Below are positions 29,392-39,609 of a stretch of 64,000 nt of DNA, piece by piece. The notes under the pieces were generated by a model. The model saw only the letters and a program-made list of their open reading frames with translations. It was not told where the DNA came from and did not search any database. The DNA is from Burkholderiales bacterium (GTDB lineage Bacteria > Pseudomonadota > Gammaproteobacteria > Burkholderiales > UBA6910). The DNA lies in contig BPKG01000002.1 in the NCBI GenBank assembly GCA_026005015.1, positions 1 through 64,000 on the forward strand, read 5' to 3'. The position numbers were made by a program, and so were the translations under genes. The first letter of the stretch is position 1. Each line of letters starts with the position of its first letter.

Positions 29392-29958
29392 CTAATCTCT
29401 CCTCTGCATCAGAAATTAGGTGGGTTCGCAGGGAAACTCCCCGCGTCTCGTCGGCCGGCCGGAGGCGAGGGGCCCGCGTCGGGTGGACGGAATACCGCTC
29501 GCAACCGGATCTTGGCCGGGACGCCCCGGATGCCCGGAAACGCCCCTTTCACGGGGGCAGCCAGAGGTCGGATCTGGCGGACCTCAGGGAATCGGCGGAG
29601 GTGGTGCCGATTCCGGTCTTTGCCTCCCTCTGCGGGTGGACGTCGGGAAGCACGTGAAGCTTTTCCAGTCTAATCAGGGTCAATGATGCTATGCAACAAA
29701 AAAACAAGGACAACCTCTTCGCAGTAAATTCAGTTACCTACCGTTGTTACGACCCTCGATTTTCCATGATTCGAAATCAGCTTCCGCCGTTTCACGGCCG
29801 CTCGCCGCCCGCGGGCTCGAGCGGGGGTTTGGCGGCCCCCACGAAATCTCCTAAGGTAGGGGAAAGTCCAGGCATAAGGGTGTCCGCCGGTCGCCGCCTC
29901 TTTCAGGTATTATATAAGATATAAGACTCATCCCTTCCTACTCTCCCAAGGAGCTCCC
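29392..29958. promoter_or_regulatory. Divergent promoter region of aceA and icd
   Basis: This 567-base gap separates two genes that compete for isocitrate. Near icd a TATTATATAAGATATAAG stretch (about 29909-29926) is a likely -10 region, and CAAGGAGCT (about 29948-29956) is the ribosome site. A short open frame at 29691-29924 has no recognisable features. The GC-rich part nearest aceA shows no clear operator. Confidence 0.5.
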
Positions 29959-31230
29959 ATGTACAAGCACATCAAGATCCCGTCCGAGGGACAGAAAATC
30001 CGCGTCCTGCCCCGCGGGGCCCTGGAAGTTCCCGATCAGCCGGTGATCCCCTTCATCGAGGGCGACGGGATCGGCGTCGACATCACGCCGGTCATGCGCG
30101 AGGTGGTGGACGCCGCCGTCCGCAAGGCCTATGGCGGCAAGCGCAAGATCGTGTGGATGGAAATCTACGCGGGGGAAAAGTCCACCCGCGTTTACGGCAA
30201 GGACGTGTGGCTCCCGGACGAGACCCTGGAGGCGGTGCGGGAATACGTGGTGTCCATCAAGGGGCCCCTCACCACGCCGGTGGGCGGAGGCATCCGGTCG
30301 ATCAACGTGGCCCTGCGCCAGGAGCTGGACCTGTACGTATGCCTGCGGCCGGTGCGCTACTTCCGGGGGGTGCCGAGCCCCCTCAAGCACCCGGAGAAGA
30401 CCGACATGGTGATCTTCCGGGAGAACTCGGAGGACATCTACGCCGGGATCGAGTGGCCGGCAGAATCCGAGGGGGCGCGCAAGGTGATCCGCTTCCTCCA
30501 GGAGGAGATGGGGGTCAGGAAGATCCGCTTCCCCGCCACCTCCGGCATCGGCGTCAAGCCCGTGTCCCGGGAAGGTACCGAGCGCCTGGTGCGCAAGGCC
30601 ATCCAGTACGCCATCACCAACAAGCGCCGCTCGGTGACCCTGGTGCATAAGGGCAACATCATGAAGTTCACCGAGGGAGCCTTCCGGGATTGGGGCTATG
30701 CCCTGGCGAAGCGGGAGTTCGGGGCCACGGAGGTGGACGGGGGGCCCTGGGTCAAGCTGCCTCAGGGGATCGTGGTCAAGGACGTGATCGCGGACGCTTT
30801 CCTGCAGCAGATTTTGCTGCGTCCCGAGGAATACGACGTGATCGCCACCATGAACCTGAACGGGGACTACATTTCCGACGCCCTGGCGGCCCAGGTGGGG
30901 GGGATCGGGATCGCGCCGGGCGCCAACATGAGCGACAGCGTCGCCATGTTCGAGGCGACCCATGGCACCGCGCCCAAATACGCCGGCAAGGACTACGTGA
31001 ACCCGGGTTCCATCATCCTATCGGCGGAAATGATGCTCCGGCACATGGGCTGGATCGAGGCGGCCGACCTGATCCTCCGGGCCATGGAGGAGACGATCAA
31101 GGCCCGGCTGGTGACTTACGACTTCGCCCGGCTCATGGAAGGAGCGACCCAGGTGTCCTGCTCCGGGTTCGGCAAGGCCATGATCGAGCGGATGGGCGGG
31201 GCGGGGAGCCGGCAGGCGGCCGGCGGCTGA
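29959..31230 (+). CDS. icd: NADP-dependent isocitrate dehydrogenase
   Basis: The 423-residue TCA enzyme has the phosphorylatable substrate-binding Ser in E-N-S-E-D-I-Y-A-G. The coenzyme region [11 protein letters not shown] contains the Lys-Tyr pair that selects [18 protein letters not shown] binds magnesium and substrate. Divergent from aceA, so the two branches of isocitrate use share one control region. Confidence 0.96.
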   Translation: MYKHIKIPSEGQKIRVLPRGALEVPDQPVIPFIEGDGIGVDITPVMREVVDAAVRKAYGGKRKIVWMEIYAGEKSTRVYGKDVWLPDETLEAVREYVVSIKGPLTTPVGGGIRSINVALRQELDLYVCLRPVRYFRGVPSPLKHPEKTDMVIFRENSEDIYAGIEWPAESEGARKVIRFLQEEMGVRKIRFPATSGIGVKPVSREGTERLVRKAIQYAITNKRRSVTLVHKGNIMKFTEGAFRDWGYALAKREFGATEVDGGPWVKLPQGIVVKDVIADAFLQQILLRPEEYDVIATMNLNGDYISDALAAQVGGIGIAPGANMSDSVAMFEATHGTAPKYAGKDYVNPGSIILSAEMMLRHMGWIEAADLILRAMEETIKARLVTYDFARLMEGATQVSCSGFGKAMIERMGGAGSRQAAGG

Positions 31231-31248
31231 GGCGGCGGCAAGGTCCCC

Positions 31249-31279
31249 AAAAAAAAGCCCGCCGAGGGGCGGGCTTTTT
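31249..31279. terminator. Bidirectional terminator between icd and the cold-shock gene
   Basis: The stem GCCCGCC (31257-31263)/GGCGGGC (31268-31274) has a run of As on the left (31249-31256) and five Ts on the right, serving the converging genes icd and csp. Confidence 0.85.
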
Positions 31280-31300
31280 GTTTCTGGCTGTTCCGCCCGG

Positions 31301-31507
31301 TCAGGAGACCGTCACGATGTTGGAGGCTTGCTTGCCCTTGGGGCCTTGGACGATGTCGAAGCTCACCTTCTGGCCTTCCTTGAGGGTTTTGAACCCGCTC
31401 ATGTTGATCGCCGAAAAGTGGGCAAACAGATCCTCGCTGCCGTCGTCCGGGGTGATGAAGCCATAGCCCTTCGCGTCGTTGAACCACTTCACAGTACCGG
31501 TTGCCAT
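31301..31507 (-). CDS. Cold-shock domain protein
   Basis: The 68-residue single cold-shock domain has RNP1 K-G-Y-G-F-I and RNP2 L-F-A-H-F motifs and starts [10 protein letters not shown]. It binds single-stranded RNA/DNA. An ATGGAGAT ribosome region precedes it. The specific Csp paralogue cannot be named. Confidence 0.95.
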   Translation of the reverse strand: MATGTVKWFNDAKGYGFITPDDGSEDLFAHFSAINMSGFKTLKEGQKVSFDIVQGPKGKQASNIVTVS

Positions 31508-31917
31508 CTACATCTCCATGATAAACAATCAAACAGTCCTGACCGGGCGGGTTGCGGACCCTGCCAGGGCGGGCTTGCTGCGCTTGCCCGTCCACCCCGG
31601 AATCCGGTGCCCGAGCGGGTTTTTTTACGCCAAGCTCCTGTCCCAGTCAATTTCCTGAAGCCTCCGGCGGGTTCTGGAGGGTGGCGGCGGGCGTCGTCGC
31701 CGGGGGGCGCTTCCCGGATCGACCCGCCGGGGCAGATCCCCGGGACTTGACCTTGGCACGTGAAGGGTCGGGCACGGGGCCCGGATCGGGGGTCCCGGGG
31801 CCGACCGTCGGCCCCGCGGCGCCAAGCGTCCCCGGGGACTTGCAAAATCCTTCGCAATCGACAAGTATTAACGGGCGAGTTGTGCTGTGTTTTTTGCCGT
31901 ACTCGATGCCATTTGCC
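31508..31917. other. Intergenic region between csp and clpS
   Basis: No convincing gene is seen here. It contains the csp 5' leader (about 31508-31540) and a perfect 9-base inverted repeat with a one-base centre, GGGGCCGAC/GTCGGCCCC, at 31797-31815. A frame open through the region toward clpS lacks protein-like composition and is not annotated. Confidence 0.5.
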
Positions 31918-32226
31918 ATGGCTGCCGGAAATCGGGAAGGTGTCGTACTCGAGCCGCAGAAGAGTCGGGTCAAGCCGCCGCCCCTGTTCAAGGTGGTGTT
32001 GCTCAACGACGACTATACGCCGATGGACTTTGTGGTCACGGTGCTCCAGACCATCTTTTTCATGAGCCGCGAACGGGCGACGCAGATCATGCTCAAAGTC
32101 CATAGGGAAGGCAGTGGGGTTTGCGGCGTGTACCCGCGCGACGTCGCGGCTACGAAGGTGGAGCAAGTGATGGCTTTCGCGAGGCAGCATCAGCACCCGC
32201 TCCGGTGTGTCATGGAGGAAACCTAG
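31918..32226 (+). CDS. clpS: ATP-dependent Clp protease adaptor ClpS
   Basis: ClpS delivers N-degron substrates to ClpAP. It has [32 protein letters not shown] and the C-terminal cystatin-like part. ATG 31918 gives 102 residues; ATG 31906 would add four. clpA begins two bases after the stop, the standard pairing. Confidence 0.94.
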   Translation: MAAGNREGVVLEPQKSRVKPPPLFKVVLLNDDYTPMDFVVTVLQTIFFMSRERATQIMLKVHREGSGVCGVYPRDVAATKVEQVMAFARQHQHPLRCVMEET

Positions 32227-32228
32227 GA

Positions 32229-34487
32229 ATGATCGCGCAGGAACTTGAAGTCAGTCTGCACATGGCCTTCGTCGAGGCCCGGCAGAAGCGCCACGAGTTC
32301 ATCACCGTGGAGCATCTGCTGCTCGCGCTGCTGGACAACCCGACGGCGGCCGAGGTCTTGCGCGCCTGCGCTTGCGATATCGAAGACCTGCGCCGACTGT
32401 TGACCGATTTCATCAACCAGCACACCCCCAGAGTGCCGGGCAGCGGCGAGGTGGACACCCAGCCCACCCTGGGCTTCCAGCGGGTGATCCAGCGCGCCAT
32501 CCTCCACGTCCAGTCCTCGGGCAAGAAAGAGGTGACCGGGGCCAACGTGCTGGTGGCCATCTTCGGGGAAAAGGACTCCCACGCGGTCTATTTCCTGCAT
32601 CAGAAAGGGGTGACCCGGCTGGACGTGGTCAACTACATCTCCCACGGCATCACCAAGGTGCCCCAGGCGAACGCCGGTAAGGCCGAGACCGACAGCGAGG
32701 CCGAAGCCGACGGCTCCCCGGGCGGGGCGCTGGAGTCCTACACCACGGACCTGAACGCCCAGGCCCTCGCCGGCAAGATCGATCCGCTGATCGGGCGCGA
32801 GCGGGAGCTGGAGCGGGTGGTGCAGACCCTGTGCCGGCGGCGCAAGAACAACCCGTTGTTGGTGGGCGAGGCGGGGGTCGGGAAAACCGCCATCGCGGAA
32901 GGGCTCGCCCGGCGCATCGTGGAAGGGGAGGTGCCCGATATCCTGTCGAACGCCCGGGTCTACGCCCTGGACATGGGGGCGCTGCTCGCCGGCACCAAGT
33001 ACCGGGGCGACTTCGAGCAGCGCCTGAAGGCGGTGCTCAAGCAACTGGTGGACAACCCCAACGCGATTCTCTTCATCGACGAGATCCATACGCTAATCGG
33101 GGCGGGGGCCGCCTCGGGCGGAACGCTGGATGCTTCCAACCTGTTGAAGCCGGTGCTCAACTCCGGCCAGCTCAAGTGCATCGGCGCTACCACCTACAAC
33201 GAGTATCGGGGCATATTCGAGAAGGACCGGGCGCTGTCGCGCCGCTTCCAGAAGATCGACGTGAGCGAGCCCACGGTGGAAGAGACGGTGGCGATCCTGC
33301 GGGGCCTCAAGTCCCGCTTCGAAGCCCACCACGGCGTCAAGTACACGGCCACGGCCTTGCAGACGGCGGCGGAGCTCTCCGCCCGCTACATCAACGACCG
33401 GCATCTGCCCGACAAGGCGATCGACGTGATCGACGAGGCCGGCGCGGCCCAGCGCATCCTGCCCAAGTCGAAGCAGAAGAAGGTGATCACGCGCCACGAG
33501 ATCGAGGAGATCATCGCCCGCATCGCCCGCATTCCCTCCAAGCACGTCTCCAGCGACGACCGCCAGGCGCTGAAGACCCTGGATCGGGACTTGAAGGCGG
33601 TAGTGTTCGGCCAGGACCAGGCGATCGACGCCCTGGCGGCCGCCATCAAGATGGCCCGCAGCGGCCTGGGCAATCCGCAGAAGCCCATCGGTTGCTTCCT
33701 GTTCTCCGGCCCCACCGGGGTGGGGAAGACCGAGGTCGCGCGCCAGCTCGCTTACGCCATGGGCATCGAACTCATCCGCTTCGACATGTCCGAGTACATG
33801 GAGCGGCACGCGGTGTCGCGCCTGATCGGCGCCCCGCCGGGCTACGTAGGCTTCGACCAGGGGGGCTTGCTCACCGAAGCCATCATCAAGCACCCCTACG
33901 CCGTGTTGCTGCTGGACGAGATCGAGAAGGCCCACCCGGACATCTTCAACATCCTGCTCCAGGTGATGGACCACGGCACCTTGACCGACAACAATGGGCG
34001 CAAGGCGGACTTCCGCAATGTGGTGCTCATCATGACCACCAACGCGGGCGCGGAGTCCCTCACCAAGGTGTCCATCGGCTTCACCCCGTCCACCACTCAA
34101 GGGGACGAGCTGGCGGAGATCAAGCGCCTGTTCACACCGGAATTCCGCAACCGCCTGGACGCCATCATCTCCTTCTCGCCCCTGTCCTACGAGGTCATTC
34201 TGCGGGTGGTGGATAAGTTCCTCATGCAGCTCGAGGAACAGCTCCACGAGAAGAAGGTGGAGGCCACCTTTACCGAGGCTCTGCGGGATTACCTCGCCAA
34301 GCGCGGTTTCGACCCCCTCATGGGGGCCCGTCCCATGGCCCGGCTGATCCAGGACACGATCCGCCGGGCGCTGGCGGACGAGCTGCTCTTCGGGCGGCTC
34401 GCGAACGGCGGCAAGGTGACGGTGGACATCGACGAGAACGAGAAAGTGCGGCTCAACTTCGCCGACGACCAGGTGGAAGTCGTGTAG
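32229..34487 (+). CDS. clpA: ATP-dependent Clp protease ATP-binding subunit ClpA
   Basis: The 752-residue Hsp100 unfoldase has an N-domain (1-145), AAA1 with Walker A G-E-A-G-V-G-K-T and [17 protein letters not shown], and AAA2 with G-P-T-G-V-G-K-T and [11 protein letters not shown]. There is no long middle domain, which separates it from ClpB. The start ATG 32229 follows TAGGA. ClpP is not in the window. Confidence 0.97.
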   Translation: MIAQELEVSLHMAFVEARQKRHEFITVEHLLLALLDNPTAAEVLRACACDIEDLRRLLTDFINQHTPRVPGSGEVDTQPTLGFQRVIQRAILHVQSSGKKEVTGANVLVAIFGEKDSHAVYFLHQKGVTRLDVVNYISHGITKVPQANAGKAETDSEAEADGSPGGALESYTTDLNAQALAGKIDPLIGRERELERVVQTLCRRRKNNPLLVGEAGVGKTAIAEGLARRIVEGEVPDILSNARVYALDMGALLAGTKYRGDFEQRLKAVLKQLVDNPNAILFIDEIHTLIGAGAASGGTLDASNLLKPVLNSGQLKCIGATTYNEYRGIFEKDRALSRRFQKIDVSEPTVEETVAILRGLKSRFEAHHGVKYTATALQTAAELSARYINDRHLPDKAIDVIDEAGAAQRILPKSKQKKVITRHEIEEIIARIARIPSKHVSSDDRQALKTLDRDLKAVVFGQDQAIDALAAAIKMARSGLGNPQKPIGCFLFSGPTGVGKTEVARQLAYAMGIELIRFDMSEYMERHAVSRLIGAPPGYVGFDQGGLLTEAIIKHPYAVLLLDEIEKAHPDIFNILLQVMDHGTLTDNNGRKADFRNVVLIMTTNAGAESLTKVSIGFTPSTTQGDELAEIKRLFTPEFRNRLDAIISFSPLSYEVILRVVDKFLMQLEEQLHEKKVEATFTEALRDYLAKRGFDPLMGARPMARLIQDTIRRALADELLFGRLANGGKVTVDIDENEKVRLNFADDQVEVV

Positions 34488-34518
34488 CCATATCCCCCCG
34501 CCCTCCCGAGCCTTGGGC

Positions 34519-34929
34519 TCAGGAGAACCAGCGGAGAAAGGCAGCCGCGGTGAGCGCCATCGCGCCGAGAACCAAGAGCAAGAACCACACGGCATCGCTG
34601 TGAGGCGGTTTGCGTCGCCAGATCGCGCTTACTAGCACCGTTGCGGTCGCGAGCCCCAGCACAGCGCAAGCGATCTTTACTGAGAGTGCAGCCGCCGCGA
34701 CCAATTGGAGCTCCGGCAGCCGGCCGTAGTAATAAAGACTGGCCGTTCCAAACAGCAGACCGCTTATCAGTTGTACAGCCCAGGCTACCCAGAGGAGGCG
34801 CGCGAGCTTCGCCCGGACAGCTTCCGCTACCTTTGCTGGCCACAGAGAGAAAAACGGCGCCCCCACGGCAGCCGCTGCCCCTAAGTTGTGAATGACCTGC
34901 AGCAGCGCATATGCGAGGCTGTCTTCCAG
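34519..34929 (-). CDS. Small integral membrane protein, CopD-like, probable CTG start
   Basis: This roughly 136-residue protein has four predicted membrane helices. From GTG 34866 the frame is open, but 21 upstream residues (E-D-S-L-A-Y-A-L-L-Q-V-I-H-N-L-G) look like a genuine first helix. The only codon properly spaced from the strong AGGAG (34936-34940) is CTG at 34927-34929, six bases away, so a CTG start is inferred. It is the last gene of the thiocyanate operon, and its ribosome site overlaps the stop of the preceding gene. A CopD-like role in copper movement is speculative. Confidence 0.55.
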   Translation of the reverse strand: MEDSLAYALLQVIHNLGAAAAVGAPFFSLWPAKVAEAVRAKLARLLWVAWAVQLISGLLFGTASLYYYGRLPELQLVAAAALSVKIACAVLGLATATVLVSAIWRRKPPHSDAVWFLLLVLGAMALTAAAFLRWFS

Positions 34930-34938
34930 ATGTGTCTC

Positions 34939-35385
34939 CTATTTTTCGACCACGACCCGGATGCAGTGCTCGACCCCGATAGGGGCATGGGCCTTGTTCA
35001 CGACTTTAAGGCATATTTCGTTTGCGCCGGCCGCCAAGCCCTCTAGGCGATAGGTACCAGTCCGTTTTCGCAGGATGCCGACTTCCCGTCCATCGATCAC
35101 GACGTGGACGTGATTTCCCTTGGCCCCAGGGTTAATCTCGTAAGTCAGGGTATGACGAGAAATTCCGCTAAGGACTGCCCCATCCGTCGGGGAAAGAATT
35201 TTCGCGTATGGGGCATCAGCAGACGCGTCTAGTGCGAAAAGGCATGTCCAAGCGGAAAAAATTAATCGAAATGCCCCTGTCTTGCTGCTCGAAAGGTGAT
35301 CTGCCCGTCCGTGGGGGCGGAAACCGCGGGTAGAGGATCCGCAGTGGATACTTCGATGACTTTGGACCGTTTTAGGACCGCCCAT
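34939..35385 (-). CDS. Exported Ig-like small protein, possible copper handling
   Basis: The likely mature part begins after A-D-A in S-A-W-T-C-L-F-A-L-D-A-S-A-D-A and forms a beta-sandwich of about 93 residues with the metal-capable H-V-H triad (K-G-N-H-V-H-V-V-I-D-G) and two Cys. A CopC- or DUF4399-like role is possible. The only in-frame ATG (35385) overlaps the 3' end of the regulator gene, giving an unusual long N-terminus before the signal peptide; the true start may be a rare codon closer in. Its stop overlaps the ribosome site of the next gene. Confidence 0.5.
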   Translation of the reverse strand: MGGPKTVQSHRSIHCGSSTRGFRPHGRADHLSSSKTGAFRLIFSAWTCLFALDASADAPYAKILSPTDGAVLSGISRHTLTYEINPGAKGNHVHVVIDGREVGILRKRTGTYRLEGLAAGANEICLKVVNKAHAPIGVEHCIRVVVEK

Positions 35386-36739
35386 TCAATTTTTTTCCTA
35401 TGCCGTACTCGCGCATTTTGCGCCAAAGCGTCGTGCGCCCGATGTTCAGAATTTTCGCCGCTTCGGCGAGATTTCCCCGGCAGCGAGCAATGGTGTCGGT
35501 GATGAGCTGTTTCTCGTGCTCGTCCAGGGTGCGTGGCGCCTGTGTTCGTGAGGGAACCGGCTGGATTGGCTGGCCGACTCGTATGGGCTCCGGGAGGTCT
35601 TCTGGGCGCAGTAACGGGCCGGGAGACACCGCCACCGCCCATTCCAAGGCATTTTGCAGCTCACGGATGTTGCCGGGATAGTCGTGTTTGAGAAGCAGAT
35701 CCAGAGCTTCCGGGCCGATTTCATAAGTCTTGCCCATTCGCTGAGACAGAGCAGACAGGAAATACCGTACCAAAGGAGCGATGTCTTCCCGCCGTTCGCG
35801 CAAGGGCGGCATATGGATCCTGGCGACGTTGAGCCGGTAAAACAGGTCACGGCGGAACTCTCCTCGGGCAACCGCCTCTTCAAGATCGGTGTTGGTGGCG
35901 GCGATGACGCGCACGTCGACGGCGATATGGCGATTTGCACCCACCCGCCTGATCTCTCGATCCTGGAGCACTCCCAGCAGTTTGGATTGCAGATTGGCGG
36001 ATAGCGTGCCAATTTCATCCAGGAACAAGGTTCCTCGATGCGCCTCCTCGAACAGACCCTTGCGACTGTGAATGGCGCCGGTAAAAGCGCCTTTTTCGTG
36101 GCCGAAGAGTTCGCTCTCCAGCAAAGGTTCCGGAACTGCGGCGGCGTTTATGGATACGAACCTGCCTTTCGCCATCGGACTGTTGTAATGGATCGCCTTG
36201 GCGATCTGCGTCTTCCCTGTGCCAGTCTCGCCCGTAATCAACACGGTGAGGGGCGTCAGCGCGATCTTTTGGATTTGTTCCAGCACCGCCTTCATCGCCG
36301 GGCTTTCGGCGATCAGCGGATGGGCGCCGAAGACGGGATCGACCTCCCGCCTCAAGCGCTGGACCTCGCTCAACAGAGCGCTTTTTTCCAAGGCCTTCTT
36401 TACCTTGAGGACGATTTCGTTGTTCTTGAACGGCTTGGTGATGTAGTCGAAAGCCCCTAATCTCATGGCTTCCACGGCTGATTCGATCGTGCCGTAGGCA
36501 GTCATGATGATTACCGCCGTTCTCGGCGAGTGTTTTTTGGCCTCCCGCAGGACGTCGATGCCGGACAACGGCTCCATCTTGAGATCGGCAAGGACCACCT
36601 CAGGCTGGAGATCTCGCAATAGCTCAACTACACCCTCGCCGCTTCCCACCGAGACCGCCTGGTAACCTTCTTTCCGGAGCAGGATTTCCAGGGTACGGCG
36701 CATCCCGGGTTGATCGTCGATGATGAGAATAGAATTCAT
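35372..36739 (-). CDS. Sigma-54-dependent NtrC-family response regulator
   Basis: The receiver domain (1-120) has the acidic pair I-I-D-D and the phospho-acceptor Asp52 (V-V-L-A-D-L-K). The AAA+ domain has Walker A G-E-T-G-T-G-K-T, the sigma-54 loop G-A-F-T-G-A and F-L-D-E-I-G-T-L. The C-terminus is a Fis-type helix-turn-helix (N-L-A-E-A-A-K-I-L-N-I-G-R-T-T-L-W). ATG 36739 is preferred to 36763. It lies four bases after the histidine kinase gene. It presumably activates the operon from the sigma-54 promoter at 45165-45183. Confidence 0.92.
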   Translation of the reverse strand: MNSILIIDDQPGMRRTLEILLRKEGYQAVSVGSGEGVVELLRDLQPEVVLADLKMEPLSGIDVLREAKKHSPRTAVIIMTAYGTIESAVEAMRLGAFDYITKPFKNNEIVLKVKKALEKSALLSEVQRLRREVDPVFGAHPLIAESPAMKAVLEQIQKIALTPLTVLITGETGTGKTQIAKAIHYNSPMAKGRFVSINAAAVPEPLLESELFGHEKGAFTGAIHSRKGLFEEAHRGTLFLDEIGTLSANLQSKLLGVLQDREIRRVGANRHIAVDVRVIAATNTDLEEAVARGEFRRDLFYRLNVARIHMPPLRERREDIAPLVRYFLSALSQRMGKTYEIGPEALDLLLKHDYPGNIRELQNALEWAVAVSPGPLLRPEDLPEPIRVGQPIQPVPSRTQAPRTLDEHEKQLITDTIARCRGNLAEAAKILNIGRTTLWRKMREYGIGKKLNGRS

Positions 36740-36743
36740 TATG

Positions 36744-38309
36744 TCAGACCCGCCTTGGGTCACGAAATTCGATTGAGGGCTCGGCGCAAGGTAGACGAAT
36801 GGTCACGCAGGCGCCCATTCCCCTCTGGCTGGCGACTTCGATCCAACCACCATGATTATGGACGATGCGCTGGGCGATACACAGACCCAGTCCGGTACCA
36901 CCGGGTTTAGTGGAGAAGAAGGGTTTAAAGATTTTTTCCTTGATTTCTTCCGGTATTCCTGGACCGGAATCTTTGATGCAAATCGCGATCCAATCGCCTT
37001 CGCGACGTAAGCGGACATCGAGTGCACCGTCTCCTCCGGTGGCAGCGAGCGCGTTGTCGATAAGATTCCATACGGCTTGCTGAAATTGGTAGGCATCAGC
37101 CCTCAAGAGAGGCAAACACGGATCGAAGCTGCGCCGGATGTGAAGGTCGGGCGCCAGGGCCTGCGCCCGTTGCAGGAGCTCTTCTATCAAAGGCGCTATT
37201 TGTACCTGCCGGCGATCGGAAGACGCCGAGCGGGCAAAGCTCAACGTGTCAGATACGACGTGATTGAGCCGGTTCACCTCCCGTTCCAGGATGTCCAGGA
37301 GCTCGCGGCGTTCCTCCGGGAGAAGCTGAGAGTCCTTGAGCAGTGCCACCGAGTTGGCAATTGTGCCGAGGGGGTTGCGAATCTCATGGGCGACGGCGGC
37401 AGCCATTTCGCCCAAAGAAGCTAGCTTCTCGGACTCCACGATTTTTTCATGGGAGGTCTGTAGCTCCTTGACGCTCTCTACGAACTCATAGGCCAGCCCA
37501 AATAAGATGCCGATAAACACCGTGGCCTTGATCCAGTGCCACGCCCACCACTGCAAGTCCCATAGTTTGGAGAAAGGAAATAGCAGGGCGCTCTCCATGA
37601 ACAAAAACATGGCAAGCGCTAGTACGAACAGAATGGTTTCTCCAGTACTACGGAAGTCCTTGAGGAAAGCCAAGCCCGCCATTAGGAAGAAGATCCCGGC
37701 GCCGACGTTTAACCCGATGGCCGGGAGGGTAAAGACTCCGTTGATTTTCATTGCAGGCAGCCAGGCCTGGAGAAGGTACGAGAAGGCGCCTAACGACAAA
37801 GCCACGCTGCCTACCAGAGCGGTCCATGCAACATGCTTCGTCCGCGAGAAGAATTGCTCGGCTGTTCTGACGAAAGGAAGAGATAGAAAAATAAAGAAGG
37901 ATCCGCTGAAAATCGCAGTAGAGTGAAGCCATACGAAAAGATCCGTGCCAGGCGGGGAGAAGGCATGGAAAACGTCGAGGATGCCCATGGCGAGAAAGCC
38001 GTGGCTCATCACACGCAGGCGAAGGCTTTCTGCCAACAGGGATTCCTGGTGGAGAACGTAAGAGACCGTCAGGGACATGAGTCCGCAGAAACCCTCGACG
38101 AGGAGATGGGCCAGATGCTCGTGCCAGCGTCGCCCCGGAAAGACGAACAGATCTAGATAAAGGGTAATGGAAAGGGGTAGCAACAGCACCGAGATCAAAA
38201 TGACGCCGTAGTGCCTTGGCAATGCCGGCACTTGCGCCTCGCCCTTCTCCGGGCGCACGAGGACCTGCGGGAGGAAGGACAGTCCGTGTCGGGTCCTGGC
38301 GGCTGGCAT
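36744..38309 (-). CDS. Membrane-bound histidine kinase with multi-TM sensor
   Basis: The 521-residue kinase has about eight membrane segments (roughly 33-275), resembling MASE3-type sensors. The HisKA domain holds H308 in A-H-E-I-R-N-P-L-G. The ATPase domain has N-box N-L-I-D-N-A, G1 D-S-G-P-G-I-P and G2 G-G-T-G-L-G-L. The signal is unknown; a membrane-integral sensor suggests a membrane or redox cue. It forms a pair with the regulator just downstream. Confidence 0.88.
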   Translation of the reverse strand: MPAARTRHGLSFLPQVLVRPEKGEAQVPALPRHYGVILISVLLLPLSITLYLDLFVFPGRRWHEHLAHLLVEGFCGLMSLTVSYVLHQESLLAESLRLRVMSHGFLAMGILDVFHAFSPPGTDLFVWLHSTAIFSGSFFIFLSLPFVRTAEQFFSRTKHVAWTALVGSVALSLGAFSYLLQAWLPAMKINGVFTLPAIGLNVGAGIFFLMAGLAFLKDFRSTGETILFVLALAMFLFMESALLFPFSKLWDLQWWAWHWIKATVFIGILFGLAYEFVESVKELQTSHEKIVESEKLASLGEMAAAVAHEIRNPLGTIANSVALLKDSQLLPEERRELLDILEREVNRLNHVVSDTLSFARSASSDRRQVQIAPLIEELLQRAQALAPDLHIRRSFDPCLPLLRADAYQFQQAVWNLIDNALAATGGDGALDVRLRREGDWIAICIKDSGPGIPEEIKEKIFKPFFSTKPGGTGLGLCIAQRIVHNHGGWIEVASQRGMGACVTIRLPCAEPSIEFRDPRRV

Positions 38310-38360
38310 GGGGGTTACGAATCACATATAACATCTTAAGGATTAATCGCACCGTCCGGA

Positions 38361-38897
38361 CTAACGGGCGAAAGAAGCAAGGTTCGCCTCGAGACCGACT
38401 TCTTGCCGCACTTGGAATATTTCGTCCGAGGCGACATCGTGATAAGCGAGCTCCAACACCATCCCTTCGGGTTGTTTTTCAAGACTGAACGGAAAGGTTC
38501 GTATAAGCTTGGTGCCGGGCGCTATCTCGACCACATCTTCAGCGAGATCGCGTAGTCCTTGCTCACCGATACCGAGCCGTTTGAGACTTTCGAGCAGCTC
38601 ATGCTGATCTGGGGTGAGCGCATTTTTTCCTAGCTGCTTCAGCGCATGGCGCAGCGTGCGCATGGAGCTGCGCTCGCCTTCCGCGGTGATCACCCGTACA
38701 GAATCGTAACTCAAATGCACCGGCTCCATGCCCCGGTTTTGCAGCGCGACCTCGACACCCACCACGACCCCGTGACTGCTTTCGCTCGCGGCAACGGCGG
38801 CGCGAAGGACATTCACGGCCAAAGGCTCGCTTTGCCTTCCGCAGCCGGAGGCCACCAACACTAGAACAAGCAGGAGATAGAGGATAAATTTCCGCAT
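38361..38897 (-). CDS. Lipoprotein of the thiocyanate operon
   Basis: The 178-residue protein has a lipoprotein signal L-V-L-V-A-S-G-C (Cys near residue 19), so it is membrane-anchored in the periplasm. The following region (about 27-80) looks like a beta-sandwich (V-V-G-V-E-V-A-L-Q-N-R-G-M-E-P-V-H-L). No known family is recognised. It is placed between the anchored protein at 38910 and the histidine kinase. Confidence 0.7.
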   Translation of the reverse strand: MRKFILYLLLVLVLVASGCGRQSEPLAVNVLRAAVAASESSHGVVVGVEVALQNRGMEPVHLSYDSVRVITAEGERSSMRTLRHALKQLGKNALTPDQHELLESLKRLGIGEQGLRDLAEDVVEIAPGTKLIRTFPFSLEKQPEGMVLELAYHDVASDEIFQVRQEVGLEANLASFAR

Positions 38898-38909
38898 CCG
38901 CGCCGGGCG

Positions 38910-39584
38910 CTAGTGAGGCGGCATCCCGATGTAAACCGGCACCGGAAGCCCGGGGGCGAACTTGTTGAGACGCCGTAACCGCTCGTCGTCCGCACCATGA
39001 GGCTTCAGGTGCACGTAATAGTTATCGGTGCGCTCCACGATTTCTCTCTCGTCCTTGGGCTCCGATCCCAGCGCCACCAGCATGGTGTTGTCGAACTTCA
39101 CATGCATGTAGCCGGGCAGGAGCTCGAAATAGTCTTCGACCTGAATGTCTACAACCCTCTCCACCGTGATCCGCTCTTCAAGGGGAATGACCATGCCCTC
39201 GGTCAGGCGCGCTTCTGGGGGCTCCGCGGTGGGCACCTCTTTCCATTGAGGCCCCACCTGAACGAAGGCCCGCAGCGCGGGGGCCATGACGAACAGCGGA
39301 TGCTCCGGAAAGGCGTTCTCCATCCATAGCACGACTCGGTATTTGCCTTCGGGAGTGTAGGTGATGTCCTGAACGTCGGCCCGGAGATGAAACCAGGCGA
39401 GCCTTTCAAGCTTGGCTCTAGCCTCCTTGCGCTGCGCCAACAGGCGTTCCTGGTAATAACCCACCAGGAAATCCACGCCGACGAGCACGCCGGCTGCCGC
39501 AAGGGCGGCGGCAAAAAGAGCCCAACGGCGGCGCCGGCGAGGGTTGCCCACTGGCGAAGAAACGGTTTCAGGCGCGCGGTCCAT
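38910..39584 (-). CDS. Membrane-anchored periplasmic protein, unknown function
   Basis: The 224-residue protein has a basic N-terminus (P-R-R-R-R-R-W), one membrane helix (about 23-44) and a periplasmic domain rich in beta strands and ending P-V-Y-I-G-M-P-P-H. No family is recognised. It follows the ABC genes in the same direction with short gaps, suggesting an accessory role such as assembly or copper delivery to the exported enzyme. Confidence 0.65.
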   Translation of the reverse strand: MDRAPETVSSPVGNPRRRRRWALFAAALAAAGVLVGVDFLVGYYQERLLAQRKEARAKLERLAWFHLRADVQDITYTPEGKYRVVLWMENAFPEHPLFVMAPALRAFVQVGPQWKEVPTAEPPEARLTEGMVIPLEERITVERVVDIQVEDYFELLPGYMHVKFDNTMLVALGSEPKDEREIVERTDNYYVHLKPHGADDERLRRLNKFAPGLPVPVYIGMPPH

Positions 39585-39609
39585 CGGATAATTTCTCCTC
39601 GCCCAGGTC

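Noticed and set aside
29691-29924. 77-residue gene between aceA and icd
   Set aside because: It has no ribosome site, no family resemblance, and a composition like the surrounding promoter DNA.
33093-34595. Leftward open frame over clpA
   Set aside because: It is a shadow of clpA with no protein-like motifs.
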